From VXNJ01 sp009840625 (lineage in GTDB: Bacteria > Chloroflexota > UBA11872 > VXNJ01): DNA of 64,000 bases. Position 1 is the first letter of the stretch, and every line of letters starts with the position of its first letter. The translations under genes and the position numbers were made by a program. The notes below the pieces were generated by a model. It was not told the origin of the DNA, did not search any database, and saw only the letters and a list, made by a program, of their open reading frames with translations. Of this stretch, positions 52,296-61,523 are shown in pieces. The stretch covers positions 1,054,001 through 1,118,000 of the forward strand of contig OZ242304.1 of the NCBI GenBank assembly GCA_965207915.1, read 5' to 3'.

Positions 52296-53861
52296 CTAGC
52301 TTTCGCCGCGAATGATTGCGGCAATGCGTTCCCCAATCATCATCGTCGACAGATTTGTGTTTGCCCTCACGCAATCGGGCATGATCGACGCGTCAGCCAC
52401 CCGGAGTCCGGCGATTCCGTGTACCGATCCGGTATGGTCGACCACCGCTCCGGGGTCGGTCGAGGGACCCATCTTGCACGTGCTGGAAACGTGGTGGCTG
52501 GTCCGGATGTTGCCGGAGATCCAGGCATCCAGCGAGCCGTCGGAGACCAGGTCGGCGCCGGTCGGGTTCAAAGGACTCTCAATAACTTCGGCGTAAGAAT
52601 CCCACTCGCCAAACCTGGCACACAGCCGCACTCCCTCGCGCAGGCGCCGTCGGTCGGATTCTTCAACCAGGTAGTTGTAGTCCAGCAGCGGTTTGTCGTG
52701 GGGATTTGCCGAGCGCAGCTGCAGATGCCCGCTGCCTTCGGCAAGATACAGCGCAACGATCATTCCCATCCCGATTGGCTTGCCGGTGGTTGAGAGGTAG
52801 AAACTCCGATCGGTCACGTAGGAAAACGCGTGGATGAACATGTCGTTGCGCAACGACGAACCTGACGCGGTGTACTGCAATCCAACCTGCATCGTCGGCG
52901 ACAGCGGATCGAGTCTGTGACCGGGCCGGGCCAGCCAGTCCAGCTGCACCTGCGGGTGGTCGCGCAGGTTGCGGCCGACGCCGGGAAGGTCGTGGACGAC
53001 CGACACGCCGGCCTCCGCCAATTCGTCGGCCGGCCCGACACCGGAGAGTTGCAGGATGTGCGGTGAACCGATCGATCCCGCCGAGAGGATCACCTCTTCG
53101 GCCTGCACCTCGAACAGTTCGCCGCCGCTCTCGACCAGCACTCCGTGGGCACGCCCGTCGGAGATGAGCACCCGGTGAACGTGGCAATTGGCCCTGATCG
53201 TGAAATTTAGGCGATGCCGGGCCTGCGGCAGATACCCGACCGCGGTGCTGTAGCGGATTCGGCCCGGGTTGTTCATCGGCATTGGTCCGACCCCGGTCGA
53301 CCCGGGGTCGTTCAGATCGGGGCTGTGCGGGAATCCGGACTCGCGCGCCGCGGTGTAGAACGCGAGCTCGTCGGCCAGCCACTCTTCCTCCGGCCAGCGA
53401 CGGGCGATGATGGGTCCGCTGGCTCCGTGGACATCGGTTTCACCGTAGTCGCGGTCGGATTCGACCGCCTTGAAGTACGGCAGGACGTCCTCAAACGCCC
53501 AGCCCTCGTTTCCGGCCGCCGCCCAACTGTCAAAGTCCTCGGGAATACCCCGCAGAAAAATCTGGGCGTTCACCGCCGAAGATCCACCGACCACCTTGCC
53601 GCGCGGAATCATGATCGCCGGGAGGTCGTCGGTGGCCCGAGCCTCATATTCCCAGTTGTACGGACTGTCGTAGCCGAACGCTTTGGCCCAGATGTTCTGT
53701 TCGCCGTAGCCGTACTTGATCTCGTCCGGCAATTGCTCCAGATCCGGATAGTCGGGGCCGGCTTCCAACAGCAACACCGACCTGTCCGGGTCCTCCGAAA
53801 GCCTGGTAGCCAGCACCGCGCCGGCGGAACCGGCGCCAACGATTACGGTGTCGTACCTGAT
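52296..53861 (-). CDS. GMC-family oxidoreductase (choline dehydrogenase-like)
   Basis: FAD-dependent alcohol oxidase/dehydrogenase of the GMC family, about 521 residues. Family sequence runs from the FAD motif IVGAGSAGAVLATRLSED through MIPRGKVVGGSSAVNA, GSIGSPHILQLSGVGP to the C-terminal GLRVADASIMP and NTNLSTMMIGERIA. The first conventional start in frame (GTG 53816) would cut the FAD site in half. Ahead of the full domain, a perfect AGGAGG (53870-53875) is followed eight bases on by an ATC at 53861, in frame, so ATC is the probable start. It lies on the same strand as the aminotransferase/kinase genes, suggesting amino-alcohol or choline oxidation. Confidence 0.88.
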   Translation of the reverse strand: MRYDTVIVGAGSAGAVLATRLSEDPDRSVLLLEAGPDYPDLEQLPDEIKYGYGEQNIWAKAFGYDSPYNWEYEARATDDLPAIMIPRGKVVGGSSAVNAQIFLRGIPEDFDSWAAAGNEGWAFEDVLPYFKAVESDRDYGETDVHGASGPIIARRWPEEEWLADELAFYTAARESGFPHSPDLNDPGSTGVGPMPMNNPGRIRYSTAVGYLPQARHRLNFTIRANCHVHRVLISDGRAHGVLVESGGELFEVQAEEVILSAGSIGSPHILQLSGVGPADELAEAGVSVVHDLPGVGRNLRDHPQVQLDWLARPGHRLDPLSPTMQVGLQYTASGSSLRNDMFIHAFSYVTDRSFYLSTTGKPIGMGMIVALYLAEGSGHLQLRSANPHDKPLLDYNYLVEESDRRRLREGVRLCARFGEWDSYAEVIESPLNPTGADLVSDGSLDAWISGNIRTSHHVSSTCKMGPSTDPGAVVDHTGSVHGIAGLRVADASIMPDCVRANTNLSTMMIGERIAAIIRGES

Positions 53862-53869
53862 CTTGGAAG

Positions 53870-53875
53870 CCTCCT
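53870..53875 (-). promoter_or_regulatory. Ribosome-binding site AGGAGG before an ATC codon
   Basis: A perfect Shine-Dalgarno sequence on the minus strand, eight bases ahead of the in-frame ATC at 53861. It marks the true 5' end of the GMC oxidoreductase gene and points to a non-standard start codon or a base error. Confidence 0.65.
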
Positions 53876-54139
53876 GTAGTCACCGCGCGGGAATTAGGGC
53901 AGAGATCCTGTTGGGGGGAACTGGATTTTGGCCGGAGTATGACGCCTGAATCATCACGAAACGCGAAGCGGCCTGGCTCCGATCGAAAGCTGGACGAAGC
54001 CGGGTGGCATCGTGCCTCGCCAGGAAGTTGATCATCGCGCGCTGCTCGGGACTTGCGGGACCTATGAGTCGGATTCGCGTTGCGATCGCGCCGCAACCCC
54101 GAGCGCGGTACTCTTGCACCGTCAGCGGAAGGGACGGCA

Positions 54140-54889
54140 ATGGAAAACATCGTAGTGCACTGGGAGCTTGGATCCCACGACCCCGAATCTTTGGGTCAGT
54201 TCTATGCGGGACTGTTCGGATGGCGGATCGAACCGCAGGAGACCATGGACTACCATGTCGCCTACACGCGAAGTGAGCGCGGCATCAACGGCGGGATCAT
54301 GCGGGTCGAAGAGGGGATACCCCCTTACCTCGTCTTCTACGTGGTGGTCGAAGACCTGCAAGCGACCCTGGACCGGGCCCAGCAACTGGGCGGGCAAACT
54401 GTATTCCCGCCGACACCTATTCCCGGCGTTGGAACGTTCGCGCACATCACCGATCCGCAAGGGTTTCTCATCGGAGCAATCGAGCCCCCGCCCGATTGGG
54501 ACGAACAGGCCGCCGAACAACAGCGCAAAGAGGAGGGTGGATTGCCGGTCATGCACTGGGAAATCGGCTCCGGCGAGCCCGCGGAACTGCATGCCTTCTA
54601 CACTGCGCTCTTTGGCTGGACAATCGACACCGACACACCGCTCAACTACCCGATGGTGCGAACCGGTGGTGCAGGTGGAATCGACGGCGGGATTTACGAG
54701 GCCGAGGACCCCGACCACCGGTTCCTGACGATTTACGTTCAGGTGAACGACCTCTCGGCGACGCTCACGAAGGCCGGCAGTCTTGGCGCCAGTTACGTGG
54801 GGGAGATTGCGTCCGTTCCAGGGATCGGAAGGTTCTCGATAGTCGGTGACCCGGAGGGACGTTTCATCGGCGTCATGGAGGAGGAGTGA
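54140..54889 (+). CDS. Two-domain VOC (glyoxalase-fold) protein
   Basis: Protein of 249 residues made of two vicinal-oxygen-chelate modules. Each starts with the same pattern: IVVHWELGSHDPESLGQFYAGLFGW and, in the second, VMHWEIGSGEPAELHAFYTALFGW in short form (HWEIGSGEP). Each ends with a PG(V/I)G-F-x-I(T/V)DP(Q/E)G segment. Such two-module proteins form one active site or two small-molecule pockets, and include fosfomycin/bleomycin-type binding proteins and hydroxylase-like CFP-30B relatives. ATG 54140 is chosen for the homology start; an upstream ATG at 54080 adds a non-conserved tail. Exact function unknown. Confidence 0.87.
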   Translation: MENIVVHWELGSHDPESLGQFYAGLFGWRIEPQETMDYHVAYTRSERGINGGIMRVEEGIPPYLVFYVVVEDLQATLDRAQQLGGQTVFPPTPIPGVGTFAHITDPQGFLIGAIEPPPDWDEQAAEQQRKEEGGLPVMHWEIGSGEPAELHAFYTALFGWTIDTDTPLNYPMVRTGGAGGIDGGIYEAEDPDHRFLTIYVQVNDLSATLTKAGSLGASYVGEIASVPGIGRFSIVGDPEGRFIGVMEEE

Positions 54890-55009
54890 TCCACGAACCG
54901 GATTGCGTGGATTACTGAGGTAAACCGACCGCTGCGTAAAAAGGGGTTTGGCAGAACGATTGACCCCGTGGACCAGACTCACCGTTGAGAGGTGAAGAAG
55001 GAACCTGGA

Positions 55010-56422
55010 TTACGGATTCCCCGGAGTCCACGGACCGCTGCCGGAAAACGCGCAACCGGCGCGAATCAGATTGCGCTTTTGCTGCGAGAGCAATACGCGG
55101 GCAGTTACCTCCTCGGGGTCAAACATCGCCATGGCGATGGCCCGCATGCGCTGCAATACCTTGGCGTAGGCCGGATTTGAACTCTGGTCGTTCAATTCGA
55201 CCGGATCGGCACCCAAATCAAACAACTCCTCCGGCTCCCCGTGGTAGTAGTTGTACTTGAGATTGCCGGCCCGCACCATTCGGCATGCTGACCAGCTTCC
55301 GTCGGCCAGGAAATCAGAAATCACCAACCCCTCGCCCTCGACGGCTTGGCCTTCGGCCAACGGCAGCAGGCTATTGCCGGTCCAGTGATCGGGCGCGTCG
55401 GACCCGGCCGCGTCAATGATCGTGCGCGTCAGATCCACCAGCGACACGGGCTGGGCCACGCGCGTTCTGGGTGGAATTCGGTCCGGCCAGCGGATTTGCA
55501 ACGGTACGCCGACCGAGTTTTCGTAGAAGTTGTGCTTGTTCCACATGCCGTGCTCGCCGGCGCCCTCGCCGTGGTCGGATGTGTAGACGACCACCGTTTC
55601 ATCGGCCTGCCCTGATTGGTCGACTGCATCCAGCAGCGAACCCAGGCACGCGTCGGTGTAGCTGATCAACCCGTAGTAGCCGGCCCGGGCCCGGGCCGCC
55701 AGCTCAATTGGGACGTCCATGAACGAGAACCATTCGGCCAAGCGGCGGTTGTGCGGATGCAGATCGTCCTTGTGGGCCGGAACCTCGGGCAAGTCGGCGT
55801 GGTCCGGAAAGTAAAGGTCCCAGAACTTGGGCCTGACCACAAACGGGTAGTGCGGTGTTATTAACCCGACCAAAAGAGCCCATGGACGTTTGGAACCCTG
55901 CCGCGAGTGGATGTAGGCGCCGGCCTGAGAGGTGGCGATTTCGTCGTATGCCGAATAAGGGTGCTCGCCCGGGCCGACCTCTTTGAACATGGACAAGTCG
56001 GCGGCGGCGGTTTCGGTCAACCATCCGGTCCAGTTGGCGGCCAATTCCGGGCTGGAATCGCCATGCACGTCGGAGAGGATGCGGCGCTGGAATCCGTGCA
56101 GCTGGTCTGCCCCCTGGAAGTGCATCTTGCCGGATAAGACGGTCTCATAGCCGGCGGCATTGAGCAGATGGGCCCAGGTGGGCAGATCGCTGTGCAGGAC
56201 GGTCGCGTTGTCCCAGGCCTCCACGTCCGGCACGTACTGACCGGTCATGAAGGAAGCTCGCGAGGGGCCGCAGATCGGCGAGTTGCAGTAGGCGTTCTCG
56301 AACGTGGCCCCTTCATCGGCCAGGCGTTGCATGCTGGGGGTCCGGATGAATTCGTGACCGTAGGGCGAAGCGTAGCGGCGCGCGTGCTGATCGCTCATCA
56401 CGACCAGGATGTTCGGCCTCAT
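55010..56422 (-). CDS. Sulfatase (Cys-type)
   Basis: Type I sulfatase of 470 residues from ATG 56422 (MRPNILVVMSDQH). The frame is open to 56536 but that extension has no homology. Metal ligands are in MSDQH, the formylglycine cysteine is C51 in ICGPSRAS, and TSDHGEGAGEHG supplies later ligands. The end carries the usual LFDLGADPVELND segment. No signal peptide; cytoplasmic. It is the third, clearly distinct sulfatase of the window; the closest in architecture is the gene at 26461. It is on the same strand as, and about 150 bases downstream of, an amidase gene. Needs formylglycine maturation, not encoded here. Confidence 0.92.
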   Translation of the reverse strand: MRPNILVVMSDQHARRYASPYGHEFIRTPSMQRLADEGATFENAYCNSPICGPSRASFMTGQYVPDVEAWDNATVLHSDLPTWAHLLNAAGYETVLSGKMHFQGADQLHGFQRRILSDVHGDSSPELAANWTGWLTETAAADLSMFKEVGPGEHPYSAYDEIATSQAGAYIHSRQGSKRPWALLVGLITPHYPFVVRPKFWDLYFPDHADLPEVPAHKDDLHPHNRRLAEWFSFMDVPIELAARARAGYYGLISYTDACLGSLLDAVDQSGQADETVVVYTSDHGEGAGEHGMWNKHNFYENSVGVPLQIRWPDRIPPRTRVAQPVSLVDLTRTIIDAAGSDAPDHWTGNSLLPLAEGQAVEGEGLVISDFLADGSWSACRMVRAGNLKYNYYHGEPEELFDLGADPVELNDQSSNPAYAKVLQRMRAIAMAMFDPEEVTARVLLSQQKRNLIRAGCAFSGSGPWTPGNP

Positions 56423-56572
56423 CGGATCGGGCCCGGCCAAACCGGACCGGGTTTCCCAACGCGCGCTCGGTGGCAGATGGTGGCCGTTCTCACTTGCCGC
56501 TGTGGGGGCGTTTGCAGCCGGGCCCGGTCGTTCCACGGGGGCCCGACCGACATGGATGCGCCCCCGACGCGC

Positions 56573-57967
56573 CTACAGCGGCGGCCGTTGCCAGCCGCCC
56601 AGCGCGTCCTCGACCCGTTGCGCCAGAGACAGCGCTATGTCTTCCCGCCAGGGCCTGGCGACTATCTGCACGCCGATCGGCAAACCGGTGCTGGACGCAC
56701 CCGTCCGAACCACCGCCCCGGGCCAGCCGGTCACGTTGTAGACCATCGCGTACATCGAACCGTCCTTGTACCTGGGCGTGTTGGAAAGGCCGTGCGCAAT
56801 CGACGGGTGGGCATGGGCCGGGCACAGCACCGCATCGAAGTCGTCCATGAAAGCCAGCATCTGGCTCCTGAAGCCGTCAATCCATACCAGGTTCTCGGCC
56901 AACTCGGCCGGTGACAGGCTGTTTTCGCGCTGAAAATCAATCGCCTGCTGCAGGAGCGCGTGCGATCTGGTCGTCCGGTTCGCCTCGAGGGTGCGGCTCA
57001 GCTGGTCACCGCTCATCGCGGCGTTGAACGCGTGAATCTGATTCCTGATCGAATCCAGGCAGTCGGGCCGGGCCTCGGCGACCGCGATTCCATCGGCTGC
57101 GATTGCGGCCGCCGCGCTTCTTATTGCGCCGGCGACGTCAGAGGTGACCGGGACCTCGGGCAGGGCGGTGTAGTACGCCACGCGCAGACCTGCCGGATCG
57201 ACATCGGCGGGACGCTGCAGGGACACGGGAACCGTCGTCGGGTCCCTGCCGTCGGGCCCAGCCAGGATTGGCAATGCAAGGGTCAGGTCCTCCACGAACC
57301 GCGCCATCGGTCCCAGCTGCCACAGGTGGGAGAAACCTCCGGCAAATGACGGGAAGTGGCCCGTTCCGGGAACGCGTCCGGAGGTGGGTTTGATCCCGGC
57401 GATTCCACAGAAGTGCGCCGGCCCGCGAATGCTCCCGCCCACATCACTGCCAACTCCCAGTGGGGATTGACCGGACGCGATCGCGGCCCCCTCCCCGCCG
57501 CTGCTGCCGCCCGGATGTCGTTCAGGGTCGTAGGGGTTGTTGGTTCTTCCGAAGACCAAGTTGTCGGTCTCTCCGGCCGCGGAAAGCTCGGGCATATTGG
57601 TCTTGCCGATTACGACCGCGCCGGCACGCTTGTATCTGGCCACCACCGCTGCATCGGCGCCCGGAACGAATCCTGAGCGACCTAACGTACCTCCGGTCGT
57701 GGTTACCCCGGCGGTTTCAACGGCATCCTTGATCGTGACCGGAACACCGTGCAGCGGTCCGGCCACTGTTCCGCGAGAAAGGGCCGTATCAAGTTCGCGG
57801 GCGCGGTCGAGGGCGGAGTCCGCAAGCACCAGTACGACCGAATTGAGTACCGGGTTCACAGCTTCAATTCGGTCCAGGTGAGCTTGGATCACCTCGACCG
57901 AGGAAACCTGGCCCGCCCGAATCATTCGCGCAAGGGAGCGCGCGGACTCAAAAACCAGTTCGTCCAC
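56573..57967 (-). CDS. Amidase (amidase-signature family)
   Basis: Amidase-signature enzyme of 464 residues hydrolysing an amide or acting like GatA. The Ser-cisSer-Lys triad is visible: lysine in VTIKDAVE, the cis-serine in GGSSGGEGAAIASG and the nucleophile in GSDVGGSIRGPAHFCG. Typical C-terminal segment TGLPIGVQIVARPW. There are no gatB/gatC genes near, so a catabolic amidase is likelier than tRNA amidotransferase. The sulfatase at 55010 follows on the same strand about 150 bases downstream; an operon with the sulfatase is possible. Confidence 0.92.
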   Translation of the reverse strand: MDELVFESARSLARMIRAGQVSSVEVIQAHLDRIEAVNPVLNSVVLVLADSALDRARELDTALSRGTVAGPLHGVPVTIKDAVETAGVTTTGGTLGRSGFVPGADAAVVARYKRAGAVVIGKTNMPELSAAGETDNLVFGRTNNPYDPERHPGGSSGGEGAAIASGQSPLGVGSDVGGSIRGPAHFCGIAGIKPTSGRVPGTGHFPSFAGGFSHLWQLGPMARFVEDLTLALPILAGPDGRDPTTVPVSLQRPADVDPAGLRVAYYTALPEVPVTSDVAGAIRSAAAAIAADGIAVAEARPDCLDSIRNQIHAFNAAMSGDQLSRTLEANRTTRSHALLQQAIDFQRENSLSPAELAENLVWIDGFRSQMLAFMDDFDAVLCPAHAHPSIAHGLSNTPRYKDGSMYAMVYNVTGWPGAVVRTGASSTGLPIGVQIVARPWREDIALSLAQRVEDALGGWQRPPL

Positions 57968-58178
57968 CGAGATTGCCGCTCATTGGGAGATTTAGCCCAT
58001 CATCGCACCCCTTGATTGGCGATTTCGAGTCCTTTCTCCACAGATGGGAATCATGAATTGAACGTTTACATAGACTTGGCACCCCAATGCACGCCTGACC
58101 GAATCGAAGGTGGCAACCCGGGAATCCTTGTCCCCCTCCTGATAGGCGCGCCTGGAGTGATGGAACATTTCCAGCGCC

Positions 58179-58183
58179 GGAGG
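58179..58183 (+). promoter_or_regulatory. Ribosome-binding site GGAGG deciding a TTG start
   Basis: GGAGG is seven bases ahead of the TTG at 58191 and one base ahead of the TTG at 58185; only the former spacing is functional, so 58191 is taken as the start of the ATPase gene. Confidence 0.55.
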
Positions 58184-58190
58184 ATTGCAG

Positions 58191-59120
58191 TTGCAAGGCC
58201 AGCTTGAACGCGCGGTCATTTGCGCGACGCGCATAGCTAAGCAATTCGGCAACGTCGCGGCTGTGGATGACATTTCCTTCGAAGTGCGACGCGGCGAAAC
58301 GTACGGTCTGCTGGGCCCGAACGGCGCTGGGAAGACGACGACCATGCGAATGGTGAGCGGTCTTTCGCCGCTTACCTCTGGAGCGTTGACCGTCGCGGGC
58401 ATCGATGTCGCCCGCCAGGGACGGGAGGTGCGCAACGTACTCGGCGTTGTAACCCAGCAGGACGGTCTCGACACCGACCTGAACCCCAGGAACAACCTCA
58501 TCGTGTACGGCTACATGACCGGGCTGTCCCGGTCGGAGGCTCGCCGTAGGGCCGATGCCGTGCTGATGTACTTCGATCTCACCGACCGCGCCGGCGACGA
58601 AATCGACAACCTATCCGGCGGCATGAAACGGCGCTTGGCGATCGCCAGGGCATTCATGACCACGCCCCAGGTCATCGTGCTGGACGAACCCACGACCGGC
58701 CTTGACCCGCAGGGACGCAACCGTGTCTGGCAGGAGCTGGAAACGATGAAACAGGCCGGGGTCACGATCCTGATGTCGACCCATTACATGGACGAGGCAT
58801 CCGCTTTGTGCGACCGACTCGCGATCATGAACGACGGCAAGATCCTGGCCGAAGGGGCACCGGACGAACTGGTCAACAGTTACGCCGGCGATGAAGTGGC
58901 TCTGGTTCGCACCTCTAATAGCTCGCGCAAAGACGCGATTGACTGGATCCGAAATTGCGGCCTCAACTACCGGGAAGCCGGCGCCGTGATTACGGTTACG
59001 GCCGCCAATGGGGGGCGCCCGGACCTGTCTTCTCTTGACGGAGTGCGAGTTTCGTATCGCCCCGCCAACCTGGAAGACGTTTTCCTTTCGGTGGCAGGGA
59101 GAGGGTTGGCGGACGAATAG
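58191..59120 (+). CDS. ABC transporter ATP-binding protein (DrrA/NodI type)
   Basis: Cytoplasmic ATPase of an ABC-2 exporter, about 309 residues. Walker A is GPNGAGKTT (about residues 42-50), signature LSGGMKRRLAIARA, Walker B VIVLDEP, D-loop TGLDPQGR, and switch histidine in MSTHYMDEA. A C-terminal domain of about 70 residues (SRKDAIDWIRNCG, then RVSYRPANLEDVFL) matches DrrA/NodI relatives. Start TTG 58191 by ribosome-binding-site spacing. The stop shares one base with the permease start (TAGTG), so the two are coupled. NodI/DrrA homologs export drugs or lipo-oligosaccharides. Confidence 0.92.
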   Translation: MQGQLERAVICATRIAKQFGNVAAVDDISFEVRRGETYGLLGPNGAGKTTTMRMVSGLSPLTSGALTVAGIDVARQGREVRNVLGVVTQQDGLDTDLNPRNNLIVYGYMTGLSRSEARRRADAVLMYFDLTDRAGDEIDNLSGGMKRRLAIARAFMTTPQVIVLDEPTTGLDPQGRNRVWQELETMKQAGVTILMSTHYMDEASALCDRLAIMNDGKILAEGAPDELVNSYAGDEVALVRTSNSSRKDAIDWIRNCGLNYREAGAVITVTAANGGRPDLSSLDGVRVSYRPANLEDVFLSVAGRGLADE

Positions 59121-59908
59121 TGGCCGCAGCGCAAGGCAGCTACATCGCGGGCGTCAGGCCCCGCAGCATCGCGGGGATATGGTTCCGGCATGCCCTCGTA
59201 CTAAGGCATACGTGGTTAACCGCCATGTCCTGGTACTTCCTCGAACCCTTCGTCGCCCTGATCGCCGTTGGCATCGGTATTGGGAGATTGGTACAGGACG
59301 TTGAAGGGATACCCTACGCGATCTTCCTTACTCCCGGTGTCATCGCTGGGTCGGCGATGTTCCACGCAATCTTTGAGTGCTCCTGGGGCGCATTCTTCCG
59401 CATCCAAAAAGGCGTATTCGAGACGACGCTTACCGCCCCCGTCAGTACGCGCGAATTGGCTCTGGGGGAAATTTCCTGGGCCGTGACCAGGGCGATTATT
59501 ACGGCCGTATGCGTGGGCGCGGTCGCTGCCGCGATCGGTTGGATCGAATCCGGTTACGGTGTGGGCGTGCTGCTTGCCGCGGCCCTGATCGGGATGCAGT
59601 TCGGCGCGCTGGGATTGATTTTTGCCGCTTTGGCCCCGAATATCCACGTCCTGTCGCTGACGTTCACGGTCGTGGCGTCTCCGCTTTACTTCTTCAGCGG
59701 AGCGTTCTATCCGATATCGGCGTTGCCGGATTGGGTGGAACCAATTGCCTGGGCCGCACCGCTCACGCCCGCCGTGCATCTGGCGCGCGGGTTCACCACC
59801 GGCAATCTGGAAATGTCGCACCTGCTGGCGACCGTCTACATGCTGGTCCTGAGCGCCGTCTTGATTCCCATAGCAGCGACATTGCTCCACCGTCGCTTGG
59901 TCAAATGA
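59120..59908 (+). CDS. ABC-2 type exporter permease (DrrB/NodJ type)
   Basis: Inner-membrane permease, 262 residues with six hydrophobic helices. SWYFLEPFVALIAVGIGIG, FLTPGVIAGSAMFHAIFECSW and FFSGAFYPISALPDWVE in part match the NodJ/DrrB group; the short helix FETTLTAPVSTRELALGE is the coupling helix that contacts the ATPase. GTG start, overlapping the ATPase stop by one base. Together with the upstream gene it forms a complete exporter of unknown cargo; no biosynthetic genes are adjacent. Confidence 0.92.
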   Translation: MAAAQGSYIAGVRPRSIAGIWFRHALVLRHTWLTAMSWYFLEPFVALIAVGIGIGRLVQDVEGIPYAIFLTPGVIAGSAMFHAIFECSWGAFFRIQKGVFETTLTAPVSTRELALGEISWAVTRAIITAVCVGAVAAAIGWIESGYGVGVLLAAALIGMQFGALGLIFAALAPNIHVLSLTFTVVASPLYFFSGAFYPISALPDWVEPIAWAAPLTPAVHLARGFTTGNLEMSHLLATVYMLVLSAVLIPIAATLLHRRLVK

Positions 59909-59973
59909 CCCGTGCCCGGACAGGGACGAACCGGGGAAGCCCATACGGATCTGAAGAGCGCGCACGGAGGCAC

Positions 59974-61212
59974 ATGTATCGGGCCGAATTGGGGCGAAAA
60001 AGCATGTTCTTGGACCAGGCCCCACTTCTTCGCCTGAGCTCAGTCGTGCTGTGCGTGATGCTGGCCGCCGCCCTTTCATCGTGCGCCGATTCGAACCAAG
60101 ATCGTGACGGGGAAGTCCAAGCGCGCAGCCAGGTGGATTCGGGTGCCGGACTTGGGAATGGACTCGAATTAGGAAGTCAAACATCGCCGCCGGTCTACAC
60201 CGACCAATCCGCCGTTGATGTCCGGTCGGACGGGCCCGACGAAGAGTCTCAGGAATCTCGGACGAACGCTCAATCGATCAGTCCAGCCAAGCCCGCCAAA
60301 AGTCAATGGCCTAAAGACGAGCAAGCCTTGGCGCTGAAGGGCCAAGTCGCAGCGAGGACCGCCGCGCTGGCAGAGCATTTCGGTGGGTCGGTCCAATTCG
60401 TGGAACATCCCGGGCGCGATTTGCCCTCGGTACTGATCCTCCCGCAGCAATTTGTCGACGGCGAAACGCCGCTTATCGTTTCTCTCCACGGATTCGGCGG
60501 GAATTCGGCAGATCACGCTGAGTATGTGCCCCTCCACGAGCGGGTCAACGACGCCGGGTTCGCTCTGTTGCTGCCGAACGGATTGCCCGATGACGAGGGG
60601 AACCGGTTCTGGAATCCGACTGACCGATGTTGTGAGGGCGGCAAAACCGGCGAGGACGACGTCGCCTTCCTTTCTCAAGTCGTGGCATCGGTCATGGACG
60701 TCAATGAGTTCGGGCCGGTTTATTTCTTTGGTTACTCCAATGGCGGATTCATGTCGTACCACATGGCCTGCAAAGGACTCCCTGGATTGCGCGCAGTCGC
60801 CAGTGTTGCCGGTACGAGTTACGTTGAAGACTCAAGTTGCGAAGGAGCGCCGGCCGTTTCGGTGCTGCACATTCACGGCACCGAGGACAGCGTGATCAGA
60901 TTTGCCGGCGACGAATCCGAGCGGTCGCAAACAGGCGAGGATGAGCGGGCGTTTTACGCCGGGGCCAGGGAGATGGTTGTGCGTTGGAGCGACCGCGCCG
61001 GTTGTGGCTGGCTCGAAGGCACCAGCGCATACGCTTCGCTCGACGTGGACCAATTCGTACAGGGGGCAGAAACCCAGGCTTTTAGCCTGGAATCGGTCTG
61101 CAACCAAGGAATAGAAATCGAATTGTGGGTCTCCGAGGGCAGCGGCCATTCAATGGTTTTCACCGACGCATTCATAGATGCGTTACTGGAATGGCTGTTG
61201 TCGCAGAAGTAG
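59974..61212 (+). CDS. Lipoprotein alpha/beta-hydrolase (PHB-depolymerase/LpqC-like esterase)
   Basis: Secreted, lipid-anchored esterase, 412 residues. The N-terminal signal ends with the lipobox LSSC (C37); a low-complexity linker (about residues 38-115) tethers the catalytic domain. The domain has VSLHGFGG for the oxyanion region, the nucleophile in GYSNGG (about S255), HIHGTEDSVI with the acidic residue, and a final GSGHSM histidine, as in LpqC, feruloyl esterase and polyhydroxybutyrate depolymerase relatives. ATG 59974 has GGAGG three bases upstream; ATG 60004 is an alternative that still keeps the lipobox. A strong terminator hairpin follows the stop. Confidence 0.88.
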   Translation: MYRAELGRKSMFLDQAPLLRLSSVVLCVMLAAALSSCADSNQDRDGEVQARSQVDSGAGLGNGLELGSQTSPPVYTDQSAVDVRSDGPDEESQESRTNAQSISPAKPAKSQWPKDEQALALKGQVAARTAALAEHFGGSVQFVEHPGRDLPSVLILPQQFVDGETPLIVSLHGFGGNSADHAEYVPLHERVNDAGFALLLPNGLPDDEGNRFWNPTDRCCEGGKTGEDDVAFLSQVVASVMDVNEFGPVYFFGYSNGGFMSYHMACKGLPGLRAVASVAGTSYVEDSSCEGAPAVSVLHIHGTEDSVIRFAGDESERSQTGEDERAFYAGAREMVVRWSDRAGCGWLEGTSAYASLDVDQFVQGAETQAFSLESVCNQGIEIELWVSEGSGHSMVFTDAFIDALLEWLLSQK

Positions 61213-61231
61213 CCAACACATTTAGAACTTA

Positions 61232-61252
61232 GTCCCGCGATCGGGACGTTTT
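61232..61252 (+). terminator. Rho-independent terminator
   Basis: GTCCCG-CGAT-CGGGAC is a perfect six-bp G+C-rich stem with a four-base loop followed by GTTTT, 19 bases after the esterase stop. Confidence 0.75.
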
Positions 61253-61392
61253 AACCCAACCGGGGTGCGCGTAAGGGTCTGCACCTCCGGAAATCGGCGG
61301 GCAATCCGACCTACTGCTGCCTTAAGGCGTCAGATCAACGAATACCTCAATGACGTCAACGCAAGTGACTTTGCTTCGAGCGGGGTATTAAT

Positions 61393-61430
61393 TGGCACCT
61401 AGAAACCCGGCCGAAAAGCCCCTGAACAAA
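61393..61430 (+). repeat. Left inverted repeat of the IS
   Basis: Begins TGGCACCTAGAAACCCGG; pairs with the reverse complement of 63347-63383, with mismatches at a few positions and one gap. Confidence 0.7.
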
Positions 61431-61523
61431 GGGCGAATCGGCAGTCAAACATTAAAATATCAACAGGTCCCTTTGCGGGCCGTCTCACAGATACAAACAT
61501 AACAATTCCAGGGTGCGGCGGGG

